From Eubacterium sp. (GTDB lineage Bacteria > Bacillota > Clostridia > Lachnospirales > Lachnospiraceae), in contig DNFT01000072.1 of NCBI GenBank assembly GCA_003486385.1, positions 1-12,270 on the forward strand: 12,270 bases of DNA. Reading direction: 5' to 3'. Positions 5,990 to 12,270 of this stretch are shown here, one piece after another; positions within the stretch are counted from its first letter, which is position 1, and each line of letters starts with the position of its first letter. The notes beneath the pieces were generated by a model. The model was not told the origin of the DNA. It saw only the letters and a program-made list of their open reading frames with translations, and did no database searches. The translations under genes were made by a program, and so were the position numbers.

Positions 5990-7236
5990 TCCCTCTCGAT
6001 TATGTGAACATCATACCCCGAACTGAAGCTTTGTGCAATCCCCTGTGTCACATAGACATCGCCGTCCTCAATCATCATGATGAGGTCGAATGGCGCGATT
6101 TCCTCTCCGCCAAAGGTTCCCCCGTTTCCATACTTCTGCCATAATGCCATGCTGTCATCAAGTCCAAGAACATAACATGCGGTAGACAAGCCATCCGCAA
6201 GTGTCCCATCTGCGCTCACAACCGTCACGGAAATAAGACCGCTCTCGGCAGGATATCCCGTCGCCGGATTGATGATGTGATGATACCTTTTTCCGTCCTG
6301 CTCAAAATAACGCTCGTAGCCGCCGGAGGTCACAACCGCCTTATCGTGAACGCGGACTGCGCCAAGATAATCGAAAGCACCACCTGATACTCCTTCCGTG
6401 CTTTCTCCAGCACCTTCTCCACCTGCATCATTGCCACGGTTATAGTCGAAATTTTTCAGTGGATTCTCAATTGCTATATTCCAATCACTTCCGTCCGTTT
6501 TCCTGTGATAGCAGTACACGTTTCCGCCAAGTGAAAAATACGCCGACTTCACATCATAGCCGTCAAATATCTGCACAAGTCTGTCAGAGGTGTAGCCCTT
6601 TGCCAGTCCACCAAAATCTATTCCCTGACCGTCTGAAAGCTCAAGCTGATATTTTTTGTTCCCGTTTTCTTCTAAACCTGTATTATATGATACTTCGTTA
6701 TATGTGACCAAATCACTGCCGCACAGCGCAAGCGCCTTTGCAAGCTCGTCCTCACCCGGCACCGCATATTCGCCCGTGGTAAAGCCCCACAGCTCCATGA
6801 CGGGCAGAATTGTCATGTCGTAAGCTCCGTCAGTCAGCCTGTTAAGCATAAGCGCATAATCCGCGAGTGCCGCCACATCATCGCCCGGCATACCTCCGCT
6901 GTTCTGATTTATACGGCTCACCTCACTGCTCTCGTTTCCGATTGAAAGAAGCTCATCAAGTCTCACTATCTCAGCCTGCGCCGCCTCGACCGCCGCATCC
7001 GCATCCTTTCCGTAGCAGGTTATCTGCATCACCGTATCCATTGCATAAAAATTCACGGATGCCTGTCTGCTGCCCGAACAGCCCTGGCACAGCAGCATTA
7101 CAGGCATTAATAGAAGCAACAGTGTTATTTGCAGGATTAGTGCATTTGGTCTTAATCCGGCTGCCATAAATCTACATTGCTTCTTTTCGCAATTATTATA
7201 TTGTATATTCATATACTTTTCATTTTTCAAATCCAA
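5977..7236 (-). CDS. apbE: FAD:protein FMN transferase, lipoprotein form
   Basis: ApbE transfers FMN from FAD onto threonine/serine residues of extracytoplasmic redox proteins. The 419-residue protein has a basic N-terminus, a hydrophobic stretch (about 31-49) and LLCQGCSG, so it is probably a lipoprotein anchored at Cys53, although the lipobox is imperfect. Family motifs: DFGGLAKGYTSDR (207-219), SLGGN (235-239), TSGGYERYF (303-311), HHIINPATGYP (319-329) and ADGLSTACYVLG (347-358). A Gly/Glu/Ser-rich stretch at about 267-287 interrupts the usual spacing between NPL and the TSGGYERYF motif. The start is a TTG at 7236 with GGGGAAG 7 nt upstream, 3 nt after the DUF3783 stop codon, suggesting coupled translation. 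An ATG at residue 24 is the alternative start. The stop codon is in palindromic repeat copy A. No substrate flavoprotein is in the window. Confidence 0.92.
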   Translation of the reverse strand: MDLKNEKYMNIQYNNCEKKQCRFMAAGLRPNALILQITLLLLLMPVMLLCQGCSGSRQASVNFYAMDTVMQITCYGKDADAAVEAAQAEIVRLDELLSIGNESSEVSRINQNSGGMPGDDVAALADYALMLNRLTDGAYDMTILPVMELWGFTTGEYAVPGEDELAKALALCGSDLVTYNEVSYNTGLEENGNKKYQLELSDGQGIDFGGLAKGYTSDRLVQIFDGYDVKSAYFSLGGNVYCYHRKTDGSDWNIAIENPLKNFDYNRGNDAGGEGAGESTEGVSGGAFDYLGAVRVHDKAVVTSGGYERYFEQDGKRYHHIINPATGYPAESGLISVTVVSADGTLADGLSTACYVLGLDDSMALWQKYGNGGTFGGEEIAPFDLIMMIEDGDVYVTQGIAQSFSSGYDVHIIEREDKV

Positions 7237-7239
7237 TTT

Positions 7240-7620
7240 TTATCTTCCCCGCATCATTATCGCAATCTGTTCTTTTTTGAGTTCCGCGATAAGCCCGCTT
7301 ACACTCCATTTCATATTGTGAACCGTGACAATGGCTTTTAAATGTGTCGGCTCAATTCCCCGCTTTTTGTATTCCGCAAGGAACACATCCATCGCCTGGC
7401 TTGAGACATCCGAAAAAATAATACAGTCCGGCAGCTTCGCATTGTCACCATCAGCGCTGTATTCTGATTTTGTGCCCTTAACCCCTTTTATCCCCGCTAG
7501 CTCACCGATGGTTCTGCCGGCGTCAGACTCATTGAACTGCTTAATCTGATGATTGAAACTGTGGCACAGGCTTACTATCTGCTGTCTTTTTGTCTTGTCA
7601 TTTATATGAAGTAGTATCAT
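7240..7620 (-). CDS. DUF3783 domain-containing protein
   Basis: A 126-residue soluble protein. The C-terminal third matches the DUF3783 pattern: HLKAIVTVHNMKWSVSGLI, then AELKKEQIAIMMRGR. A central CIIFSDVSSQAMDVFLAEYKKRGI resembles the preceding conserved part. Its function is unknown. Start choice: a GTG three codons upstream (7629) overlaps the purine run AAAGGG, whereas the ATG at 7620 (MILLHINDKTK) has that run about 8 nt upstream, so 7620 is preferred. It is the first gene of the minus-strand cluster with apbE, 3 nt apart, and follows the terminator of the glucokinase gene. The association with ApbE suggests co-expression but does not define its job. Confidence 0.78.
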   Translation of the reverse strand: MILLHINDKTKRQQIVSLCHSFNHQIKQFNESDAGRTIGELAGIKGVKGTKSEYSADGDNAKLPDCIIFSDVSSQAMDVFLAEYKKRGIEPTHLKAIVTVHNMKWSVSGLIAELKKEQIAIMMRGR

Positions 7621-7658
7621 ATTCCGCACCCTTTCACCGCTGACTTTAACTTAACATG

Positions 7659-7687
7659 AAAAGGGTACTTGAAATGCCAAGTACCCT
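7659..7687 (-). terminator. Intrinsic terminator of the glucokinase gene
   Basis: On the minus strand AGGGTACTTG and CAAGTACCCT form a perfect 10-bp stem with a 6-nt loop, followed by a short run of T (complement of 7659-7662). It begins 16 nt after the glucokinase stop codon. Flanking ACATGA/TCATGT can extend the pairing past a small bulge. It should isolate the DUF3783-apbE-yccF cluster from upstream transcription. Confidence 0.85.
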
Positions 7688-7702
7688 CATGTGTAACTCG
7701 TT

Positions 7703-8638
7703 TTATCCGAGCACCAGTGCCGCCGCACCATATATTCCACCATCATTTCCCAGCTCTGCCATGATGAACTTCACATTGCCGCAAGGTCTGAACACAACCT
7801 TCTTAAACTTCTCCTCAATGAAATCGAGAAGGAAAGCTCCCGCCTTGCTCACTCCACCGCCTATGACAACTGCCTCCATGTTGACCGTGCATGCTACGTT
7901 GGCGATTGCTCTCGCAAGTGCGTCACCCATGATGTCCATAACGGAGAGTGCAAGCTTATCACCTGTCTTTGCAAGGTCAATCACGTCCTTCGCGGTGATA
8001 TCAACCATATCGCGAAGAGGTGTAGGAATGTCCGTATTCTTCATAGCCTTCTTCGCCTCGCGGACAATTCCCGTGGCGCTCGCCACAAGCTCAAGACAGT
8101 CACTCTTACCGCAGTTGCAGACCTCAGTATTTCCCGGTGCGACAGGCATGTGACCAATCTCACCTGCGCCGCCGGTCGCACCTGCAACAATCCTTCCGTC
8201 AAGAATAACACCGCCGCCTACGCCTGTGCCAAGTGTGACCATAAGCATATCTGAATAGCCTCTTCCGCCACCCTTGAAATATTCGCCGAGTGCAGCGACA
8301 TTAGCGTCATTTCCTGCCTTACAAGGCACCCCATGGAAGCTGTCTGAAAATGCTCTTTCAATATTAAACACTCCCCAGCCAAGATTTACACAGCCGTTCA
8401 CGGTGCCATCCTTCATGACAGGTCCCGGAACTCCGACACCGACGCCCTTAACATCGGTAGTATTATAGCCGGCATCCGCAAGATGCTTGTCCATGGATGT
8501 GCAGATATCAAACACGATATTAGCCCCTGCATTCTCCTTTCTTGTAGGAATCTCCCACTTCTCAAGCAGATCTCCTGCCTCACTGAACATACCGAGCTTA
8601 ACTGTTGTACCTCCAATATCAACTCCAAAACAAATCAT
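7703..8638 (-). CDS. glcK: ROK-family glucokinase
   Basis: A complete cytoplasmic ROK kinase of 311 residues that phosphorylates glucose to glucose-6-phosphate with ATP. It has the phosphate loop DIGGTTVKLG (7-16), GVGVPGPV (67-74), catalytic Asp111 in GNDANVAALGE, the second nucleotide loop TLGTGVGGGV (135-144), substrate Glu160 and His163 in GAGEIGHMPV, and the ROK zinc site CNCGKSDCLE (174-183). The motif string and length fit the Gram-positive glucokinase subgroup; another hexose specificity is possible. The start at 8638 (MICFGVDIGG) has AGGAGG 10 nt upstream. An in-frame ATG at 8731 would translate an intergenic fold-back and is rejected. It is metabolically linked to glgP, as glycogen breakdown also yields free glucose. 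It has its own terminator and is probably monocistronic. Confidence 0.92.
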   Translation of the reverse strand: MICFGVDIGGTTVKLGMFSEAGDLLEKWEIPTRKENAGANIVFDICTSMDKHLADAGYNTTDVKGVGVGVPGPVMKDGTVNGCVNLGWGVFNIERAFSDSFHGVPCKAGNDANVAALGEYFKGGGRGYSDMLMVTLGTGVGGGVILDGRIVAGATGGAGEIGHMPVAPGNTEVCNCGKSDCLELVASATGIVREAKKAMKNTDIPTPLRDMVDITAKDVIDLAKTGDKLALSVMDIMGDALARAIANVACTVNMEAVVIGGGVSKAGAFLLDFIEEKFKKVVFRPCGNVKFIMAELGNDGGIYGAAALVLG

Positions 8639-8668
8639 ACCTGAATATCCTCCTATATTTTTAATATT

Positions 8669-8674
8669 ATTATA
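8669..8674 (-). promoter_or_regulatory. Candidate -10 box of the glucokinase gene
   Basis: On the minus strand TATAAT (8674-8669) lies 15 nt upstream of the AGGAGG of the glucokinase gene. No good -35 box is visible at 16-18 bp; that position touches the edge of the G+C-rich fold-back at 8698-8757. The call therefore rests on the -10 box and on position only. Confidence 0.35.
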
Positions 8675-8697
8675 TCTTTGTTTAATTTGAACGCAGA

Positions 8698-8757
8698 ATA
8701 AGCAATCCCCCGCTTCAAGTGTGTAGAGCACTAAGCGGTGGGGAATGGGATGCTTAT
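8698..8757. repeat. 60-nt G+C-rich fold-back element
   Basis: Three nested inverted segments can fold together: ATAAGCA (8698-8704) with TGCTTAT (8751-8757), CCCCGCTT-type arm (8707-8715) with AAGCGG-T-GGG (8733-8742), and AGTG (8718-8721) with CACT (8729-8732). That is about 20 paired bases with a small bulge and an asymmetric internal loop. It lies 22 nt after the phosphoesterase stop codon and just upstream of the glucokinase promoter region. It may serve as a terminator, but there is no proper U-tract on either strand. A remnant of a small mobile element or a structured RNA are alternatives. Confidence 0.55.
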
Positions 8758-8779
8758 GCCCGCTTTACTTTGTTATTCA

Positions 8780-9640
8780 TTATATTCCAAGTCGAGTCAG
8801 AACTTTATCCCAAAACGCTTCTGGAATTAATCTATAATCTGATATCCCCGTCTCCTTGTAATAAACTTGCTGCACCTCTGAAATAAAGCTGACTATTGAT
8901 TTTTCGCCAGTAGTCAACAGATTTTTTGTCATTCTAAACCAACCAGGAGCTTTAAAATTCAATCGTTCTGCCTCCATTTCATTAATGACCTTATCTACGT
9001 CATAGCATACAGAAAAAAACTGAGGTTCCCAATGTCCGTCCTTTCCAGCAAGTGTCATGAATTGAGCTAAACCATTACTATGTAACGCCACTCCTACAGC
9101 ACCGGGATTGATTACTCGAACATCATTTCTAACATAATCAGTCTGAATATGAAAGTGACCACATATTATCAGATTGCTTGGCATATTCTCAAGCAAATTA
9201 TCAATATACTCATAGTCCGGACGCATGCTTTGATTGACCTTGAAAGGAGAACCATGGCAGATTGTAAATCGTGGTAATCCATCATATTTTAATGTCTTTT
9301 CTATTGGCATAGTTTCAAACATATCAATGTCATCGTCATTTAGTTGATCATATACGTATTTTAATACTCCTGTTGTTGTTTTCCCATCTTTCCATATTTC
9401 ACAAGCATTCTTTCTATGTGTTATCCAATATTCTTCTTTATTTCCGCGGATAAACACGCAGGAATATCTTTCCTGTAGTTGTTTCAAAATAGAAATTGTT
9501 TTTCTGGGATATGCCATCTCTCCAAGATAATCACCTAAAAAGATAAACTGCTGTACGCCTTCATCAATTGCTTTCTCTATGCAGGCTTGAAGTGCCAAAT
9601 AATTACTATGTATATCTGCCATAACTGCTATTTTTACCAT
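8780..9640 (-). CDS. Calcineurin-like metallophosphoesterase
   Basis: A 286-residue cytoplasmic metallophosphoesterase with all five metal-site blocks in order: DIH (Asp9, His11), GDYLGE (Asp37), GNKE (Asn67), ICHGSP (His129) and GHFHIQ (His162, His164). NPGAVG follows, as in the YfcE/MJ0936-type branch. The natural substrate cannot be told. Start choice: the frame is open back to 9799, but those 53 residues are not like the family, and the ATG at 9640 (MVKIAVMADIHSN) places the first metal ligands normally. The AGGA before it is about 10 nt away, a weak site. The in-frame upstream stretch includes a basic segment RRARKVKDKEQ that may be chance or the debris of a former gene. The gene is visibly A+T-rich compared with the glucokinase beside it and follows a patch of mobile-element debris, hinting at acquisition. 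Confidence 0.85.
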   Translation of the reverse strand: MVKIAVMADIHSNYLALQACIEKAIDEGVQQFIFLGDYLGEMAYPRKTISILKQLQERYSCVFIRGNKEEYWITHRKNACEIWKDGKTTTGVLKYVYDQLNDDDIDMFETMPIEKTLKYDGLPRFTICHGSPFKVNQSMRPDYEYIDNLLENMPSNLIICGHFHIQTDYVRNDVRVINPGAVGVALHSNGLAQFMTLAGKDGHWEPQFFSVCYDVDKVINEMEAERLNFKAPGWFRMTKNLLTTGEKSIVSFISEVQQVYYKETGISDYRLIPEAFWDKVLTRLGI

Positions 9641-9807
9641 CTGCTCTTTATCCTTTACTTTTCTTGCCCTTCGGACAGGAAGCATCCCTCTTAAGAACTC
9701 AGTCAATTCAGATTGAAATTTCACATGTTTTAAGAAATTTAATTTGAAATTTATAAAATCATACTTATTATAGAACAAAAGAAATGGGTTTTGTGCCAAG
9801 TAAAGCC

Positions 9808-10128
9808 TTATGTCTCCAACGAGGTGCTCGTTTCTTTTTTTATATCAATAATATCATATAAATACATTTTTCCATCGTTTGCATGTCTTATTATCAACGA
9901 AGTGTGAAATACGTTATATCTTTCTATAATTTCGTGAAGCCCCTGTGCTGCATTTGCTTTCGCCTTGGCTGCTGCTCCGTTCAACTTTTTTGTATATTCA
10001 GATCCGGAATATTCACTTGGCAAGTCAGACCCAATATATATAACATCTCCCGTAGAAGCTACCTTATAGAAATCACCAACACATTCTTTCAAATTAGCCC
10101 TTACTTCTTTCCAAAATCTCTCTTCCAT
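9808..10128 (-). pseudogene. Fragment of a phage/conjugative-element polyvalent protein (nuclease-like domain)
   Basis: The minus-strand frame encodes VGDFYKVASTGDVIYIG, then DLPSEYSGSEYTKKLNGA, AKAKANAAQG, and finally YNVFHTSLIIRHANDGKMYL with YDIIDIKKETS. I recognise this combination from domains in very large proteins of clostridial phages and integrative elements, where it sits near predicted phage-type nuclease domains. Parent proteins usually have a longer stretch between AKAKANAAQG and the YNVFH block, so this copy seems to carry an internal deletion. It also lacks an own start: the upstream codons come from a different gene fragment in another frame. No ribosome binding site precedes the ATG at 10128. 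It is treated as a dead fragment; the family assignment is from memory and moderate. Confidence 0.5.
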
Positions 10129-10177
10129 TTTGAACAGCTTTAGCTGCTTCATACATTTTTTTCCATTTAATGTCCAT
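10094..10177 (-). pseudogene. Truncated N-terminus of a cytidine-deaminase-like protein
   Basis: An ATG at 10177 with GAGGG 7 nt upstream opens MDIKWKKMYEAAKAVQNGR followed by EILERSKG and a stop. The first 21 residues resemble the N-terminus of clostridial cytidine-deaminase-like proteins, in which W..MYE.AK.VQN.R is followed by ISPF and the zinc site. Here the similarity ends at EI (about 10115-10120) and the sequence passes, in another frame, into the polyvalent-protein fragment. No H/C-A-E or PCxxC zinc motifs remain. The good ribosome binding site shows it was once a real gene start. The family call rests on a short stretch. Confidence 0.4.
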
Positions 10178-10453
10178 TTATTTTCCCTCACCGGTTCGGA
10201 TTGTTGTGCGTCTTTCGCCTCTCTTATTGTTTTGGCAGTCTATTCTTGTTATTATGAGCAATTATTTGCTTTCTACATTAATACTCGTAAGCTTGTTGAA
10301 TTTATTGCGAGTGAACTACTCCGACTTTCTACACTTTTCCATAATAAGCTGATTCAGCGTATAAATCAAGCTCCAATATTTCCATGTATTTTTTAACTCC
10401 TGAAATAACGTATCTATGTGAACAATGAATTGGGTTATATTCATAATCCTCAT
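10178..10453. other. Gene-free A+T-rich stretch between debris and NUDIX gene
   Basis: All three minus-strand frames are broken by stops within about 30 codons, and the plus-strand open frames give only low-complexity hydrophobic translations without ribosome binding sites. No clear terminator is seen after the NUDIX gene. Apart from the deaminase start signal at its left edge nothing recognisable was found. Confidence 0.6.
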
Positions 10454-10945
10454 CTAATCATTTTCTATTACATATTTTACAAGCTGCCACGCAATGCTTC
10501 CCTCTCTTAACAATGGCAAAGCCTCATCATACTTTACCCATTCTACCGAATCAACCTCCCCTGATAGTGTAAAGTTCTTTTTCTTTACCTTAGCCTTATA
10601 TCCCAGCATGAGCATGCCCTTCTTTTCGTATGGATAGCTTTTAATAAATTCAAGAGTCTCAACGTCCTGCCCAATCTCTTCCTTTACCTCACGGACAACC
10701 GTGTCCTCGGCAGCTTCGCCGATTTTCATTATTCCCGCCACACAGACATATTTCGTCGCGGACACATAATTCTGCCTTAATAGCGCAATCTCCCTATATT
10801 CATTTACCACCGCAGCAATAATGCTTGTTGTGAACATATCCCACAAAGGTATATTACAACTATCACAAAATGGAATGTTCCCCTCATCACCAATCTCTTT
10901 GCTGATGAGTTTTCCGCCACAATACGGACAATATGTAAAATGCAT
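10454..10945 (-). CDS. NUDIX hydrolase with N-terminal zinc ribbon
   Basis: A 163-residue protein. Residues 1-34 form a zinc ribbon with CPYCG (6-10) and CDSC (27-30). The NUDIX fold follows, with the box GIMKIGEAAEDTVVREVKEE then IGQDV, matching G-x5-E-x7-RE-x2-EE-x-G with all metal-binding glutamates present. NUDIX enzymes hydrolyse nucleoside diphosphates linked to another group. The zinc ribbon before the box recalls NADH pyrophosphatases, but the protein is far shorter, so substrate is open. Start choice: GGAGG sits 7 nt before the ATG at 10945 (MHFTYCPYCGG). The frame extending upstream to 11014 only translates palindromic repeat copy B. It lies 61 nt downstream of the VOC gene on the same strand. 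Confidence 0.88.
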   Translation of the reverse strand: MHFTYCPYCGGKLISKEIGDEGNIPFCDSCNIPLWDMFTTSIIAAVVNEYREIALLRQNYVSATKYVCVAGIMKIGEAAEDTVVREVKEEIGQDVETLEFIKSYPYEKKGMLMLGYKAKVKKKNFTLSGEVDSVEWVKYDEALPLLREGSIAWQLVKYVIEND

Positions 10946-10963
10946 AATTTTTCCTCCTTCAAG

Positions 10964-11001
10964 CAATAAATAGTTTGAAAGTTTCACTTTCAAACTTGTC
11001 C
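10964..11001. repeat. Intergenic palindromic repeat, copy B (between VOC and NUDIX genes)
   Basis: Same element as copy A: CAATAA-A-T, arm AGTTTGAAAG (10972-10981), a 5-nt spacer TTTCA, arm CTTTCAAACT (10987-10996), then TGTCC. It differs from copy A in one flank base, two spacer bases and one small indel near the end, over 38-39 nt. It has the same orientation and also sits just behind an upstream gene (stop at 11007-11009) and before the start of the next. Confidence 0.7.
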
Positions 11002-11006
11002 TTTGC

Positions 11007-11387
11007 CTATTCATGAATCTCTAATGGAAGATTGTCAGGATCATGAAAGAAAGTCATTTTTTTGCCCGTGTAAACATCCAATCGAACCGGCTCAGTTACG
11101 ATGCCTTTTTCATTTAAATCTCGTACTGCTTCATCAACCGAATCTACTGCAAAAGCCAGATGCCGAAGACCATAAGCCTCCGGATAACTTGGGCGTTTTG
11201 GACAATTTTTTATAATGAAAAGTTCCAATTCTATTCCATCAAGCTTAAGGTCAATTTTATAATCATCACGTTCTTGTCTGTAATTTTCCCGGATGACAGA
11301 AAAGCCCAATAGATCTACATAAAAATGTTTTGATTTTTCATAGTCGCTTCCAATAATGGCAATGTGGTGAACTTTTTGTAAATTCAT
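11007..11387 (-). CDS. YaeR-like glyoxalase/VOC-family protein
   Basis: A complete 126-residue vicinal-oxygen-chelate protein. It begins VHHIAIIGSDYEKSKHFYVD and ends with PDNLPLEIHE. In between are RPSYPEAYGLRHLAFAVD and YTGKKMTFFHDP, which closely follow E. coli YaeR and its relatives. Likely metal ligands are His in HHIAI, Glu in LELF, His in LRHLAF and the final Glu in LPLEIHE. Members are glyoxalase I-like metalloenzymes, perhaps acting on reactive aldehydes; the true substrate is not known. Start choice: AGGAGG lies 9 nt before the ATG at 11387 (MNLQKVHHIAI); the in-frame extension to 11435 is without a site. It stands between the methyltransferase and NUDIX genes on the same strand. 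Confidence 0.88.
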   Translation of the reverse strand: MNLQKVHHIAIIGSDYEKSKHFYVDLLGFSVIRENYRQERDDYKIDLKLDGIELELFIIKNCPKRPSYPEAYGLRHLAFAVDSVDEAVRDLNEKGIVTEPVRLDVYTGKKMTFFHDPDNLPLEIHE

Positions 11388-11442
11388 AGTGTGTTTCCTC
11401 CTGCTTTGCTTTAATATACGGAATATTGTAACCAAAGAATGT

Positions 11443-11474
11443 ACCCGATTTCTACAAACTTGAATTTGTCGGGT
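11443..11474 (-). terminator. Possible terminator or attenuator hairpin after the methyltransferase gene
   Basis: ACCCGA and TCGGGT (6 bp) enclose CAAA/TTTG (4 bp) with a 6-nt loop and a one-sided bulge. It lies about 20 nt after the methyltransferase stop and 56 nt before the VOC start. No U-tract of more than three follows, so termination is uncertain. Confidence 0.35.
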
Positions 11475-11493
11475 TCTTTACATAGATAAAATA

Positions 11494-12243
11494 TTAATTT
11501 TTCTTTCCACACCTAAAAAAAATAAAGTCTGGTTGATGAATAACTCCTCCAAACATATCTGCTCGCTTTTCTCTAATTGATTCTGGTACTTTTGATTCCT
11601 GACATTCCTCAATAATAAATCCAGCAGAAACAATATCATTTATTAATGTTGAAATCGTTCTATGATAAAGTTCATATTCATCTACTACCCAATGAATAAC
11701 ACGCTTACCCTCTATTCCGTAATTTCGTAGATTAGCATATAATCTTTCTCCAGTTTCTGTTCTGGTATATCTGTCAAAAGTCCCATCATATGCTGTACTT
11801 ATTGGGTGTGACATCGAAAAAACACATTTGCCATTTTCATTCAAGTGACTATAAATCTGTTTCATAAGCCTTTCAAAATTTTCTACATAATCAAAAGCCA
11901 ATGAACTTGTAATAACATCAAACTTTTCCTCTAAATCATCCAATTCTTCAAAAGCCAGTCTTCTGTATTCAATATTAGAGGCAGCATTATTTTTTCTTGC
12001 ATATGCTAACATTTTTTCCGATATATCAATTCCAAGAACGGATAACGCCCCTTTCTTTGAATATTGAAGTGCATGTTGCCCCATACCACATCCAATATCT
12101 AATACTTTCTTTTTATATAGTTCAGGTATCATTCCTAATATTATTGGTGTCTCAATAATATCATTAAAATTGATTTCTTTGCTACGTATTTTCTCGAAGT
12201 TTTCGTAAAATAAATCATTATCATAAATATTTTGTTTTGACAT
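11494..12243 (-). CDS. Class I SAM-dependent methyltransferase
   Basis: A complete 249-residue cytoplasmic enzyme. Motif I is KVLDIGCGMGQHALQYSKKG (about 46-65), the acidic end of strand 2 is VLGIDISEKML, motif II-like EKFDVITSSLAFDYVEN follows, and GKCVFSMSHPI is the post-motif. This is the Methyltransf_11/25-type Rossmann fold that uses S-adenosylmethionine. The C-terminal part (ELYHRTISTLINDIVSAGF, then IIEECQESKVPE) is typical of small-molecule methyltransferases. The substrate is not readable. The start ATG at 12243 is preceded by GAAAGG about 12 nt upstream, a loose ribosome binding site. The gene is among the most A+T-rich in the window, which may point to transfer. Confidence 0.88.
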   Translation of the reverse strand: MSKQNIYDNDLFYENFEKIRSKEINFNDIIETPIILGMIPELYKKKVLDIGCGMGQHALQYSKKGALSVLGIDISEKMLAYARKNNAASNIEYRRLAFEELDDLEEKFDVITSSLAFDYVENFERLMKQIYSHLNENGKCVFSMSHPISTAYDGTFDRYTRTETGERLYANLRNYGIEGKRVIHWVVDEYELYHRTISTLINDIVSAGFIIEECQESKVPESIREKRADMFGGVIHQPDFIFFRCGKKN

Positions 12244-12270
12244 TCTGCAACCAGCCTTTCATATAAAAAA

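Noticed and set aside
6867..7169. Plus-strand open frame opposite apbE
   Set aside because: Pro/His/Ser-rich shadow of the coding strand with no start signal.
7656..8153. Plus-strand open frame of 165 codons opposite the glucokinase gene
   Set aside because: Antisense of a strongly conserved kinase; Ser/Thr/Ala-rich translation without domain or start signal, and it begins inside a terminator.
8639..8731. Upstream in-frame extension of the glucokinase (start MLYTLEAGDC)
   Set aside because: It translates the fold-back element and the promoter region; the ATG at 8638 has AGGAGG and starts at the conserved phosphate loop.
10130..10396. Plus-strand hydrophobic frames (88 and 60 codons) in the gene-free stretch
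   Set aside because: No ribosome binding site, A+T-rich low-complexity translation, and overlap with recognisable minus-strand remnants.

Overview
The window reads as chromosome of a low-to-moderate G+C Gram-positive anaerobe, most likely a clostridium of the Lachnospiraceae type. This rests on strong AGGAGG-like ribosome binding sites, a clostridial glycogen phosphorylase and ROK glucokinase, a DUF3783 protein, a lipoprotein form of ApbE, and an IS21-type transposase scrap of the kind common in that group. No rRNA, tRNA or CRISPR array was seen. Almost every gene is on the minus strand; only the AraC-type regulator and the IS21 remnant are on the plus strand.

Layout from left to right. At 1-51 a possible gene start runs off the left edge (minus strand). 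At 82-798 is an L-2-amino-thiazoline-4-carboxylic acid hydrolase-like protein. At 997 to about 1250 is the N-terminal stump of an IS21 IstA transposase, abutting and overlapping tail-to-tail the 3' end of a HAD hydrolase gene (1244-2002). Glycogen phosphorylase (2119-4371) follows, with a terminator behind it and a promoter with a leader of about 160 nt in front. It is divergent from a cupin-AraC regulator (4665-5543). The shared intergenic region has matching promoters and a pair of 10-bp direct repeats exactly 32 bp apart. Next comes a minus-strand cluster: DUF3783 protein (7240-7620), ApbE lipoprotein (5977-7236) and a YccF membrane protein (5546-5905). A ROK glucokinase (7703-8638) lies upstream of this cluster, closed by a clear terminator.

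From about 8640 to 10450 the DNA looks more accessory and A+T-rich. It holds a 60-nt G+C-rich fold-back element, a calcineurin-like phosphoesterase (8780-9640), and a patch of gene debris. In the debris a truncated deaminase-like N-terminus is fused to a fragment resembling a phage or conjugative-element polyvalent protein. The right end holds a zinc-ribbon NUDIX hydrolase (10454-10945), a YaeR-like glyoxalase/VOC protein (11007-11387) and a SAM-dependent methyltransferase (11494-12243), all on the minus strand.

How they work together: glycogen phosphorylase makes glucose-1-phosphate and the glucokinase phosphorylates the free glucose left by debranching, so the two fit one glycogen or maltodextrin route. 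The divergent AraC regulator is a natural candidate controller of glgP, but that is inference. ApbE attaches FMN to exported redox proteins that are not in this window. No complete new multi-gene system is evident. The most notable novelties are a two-copy intergenic palindromic repeat (5951-5989 and 10964-11001), a perfect 23-bp palindrome beside the first copy, the paired sites between glgP and the regulator, and the chimeric debris at about 9800-10180.
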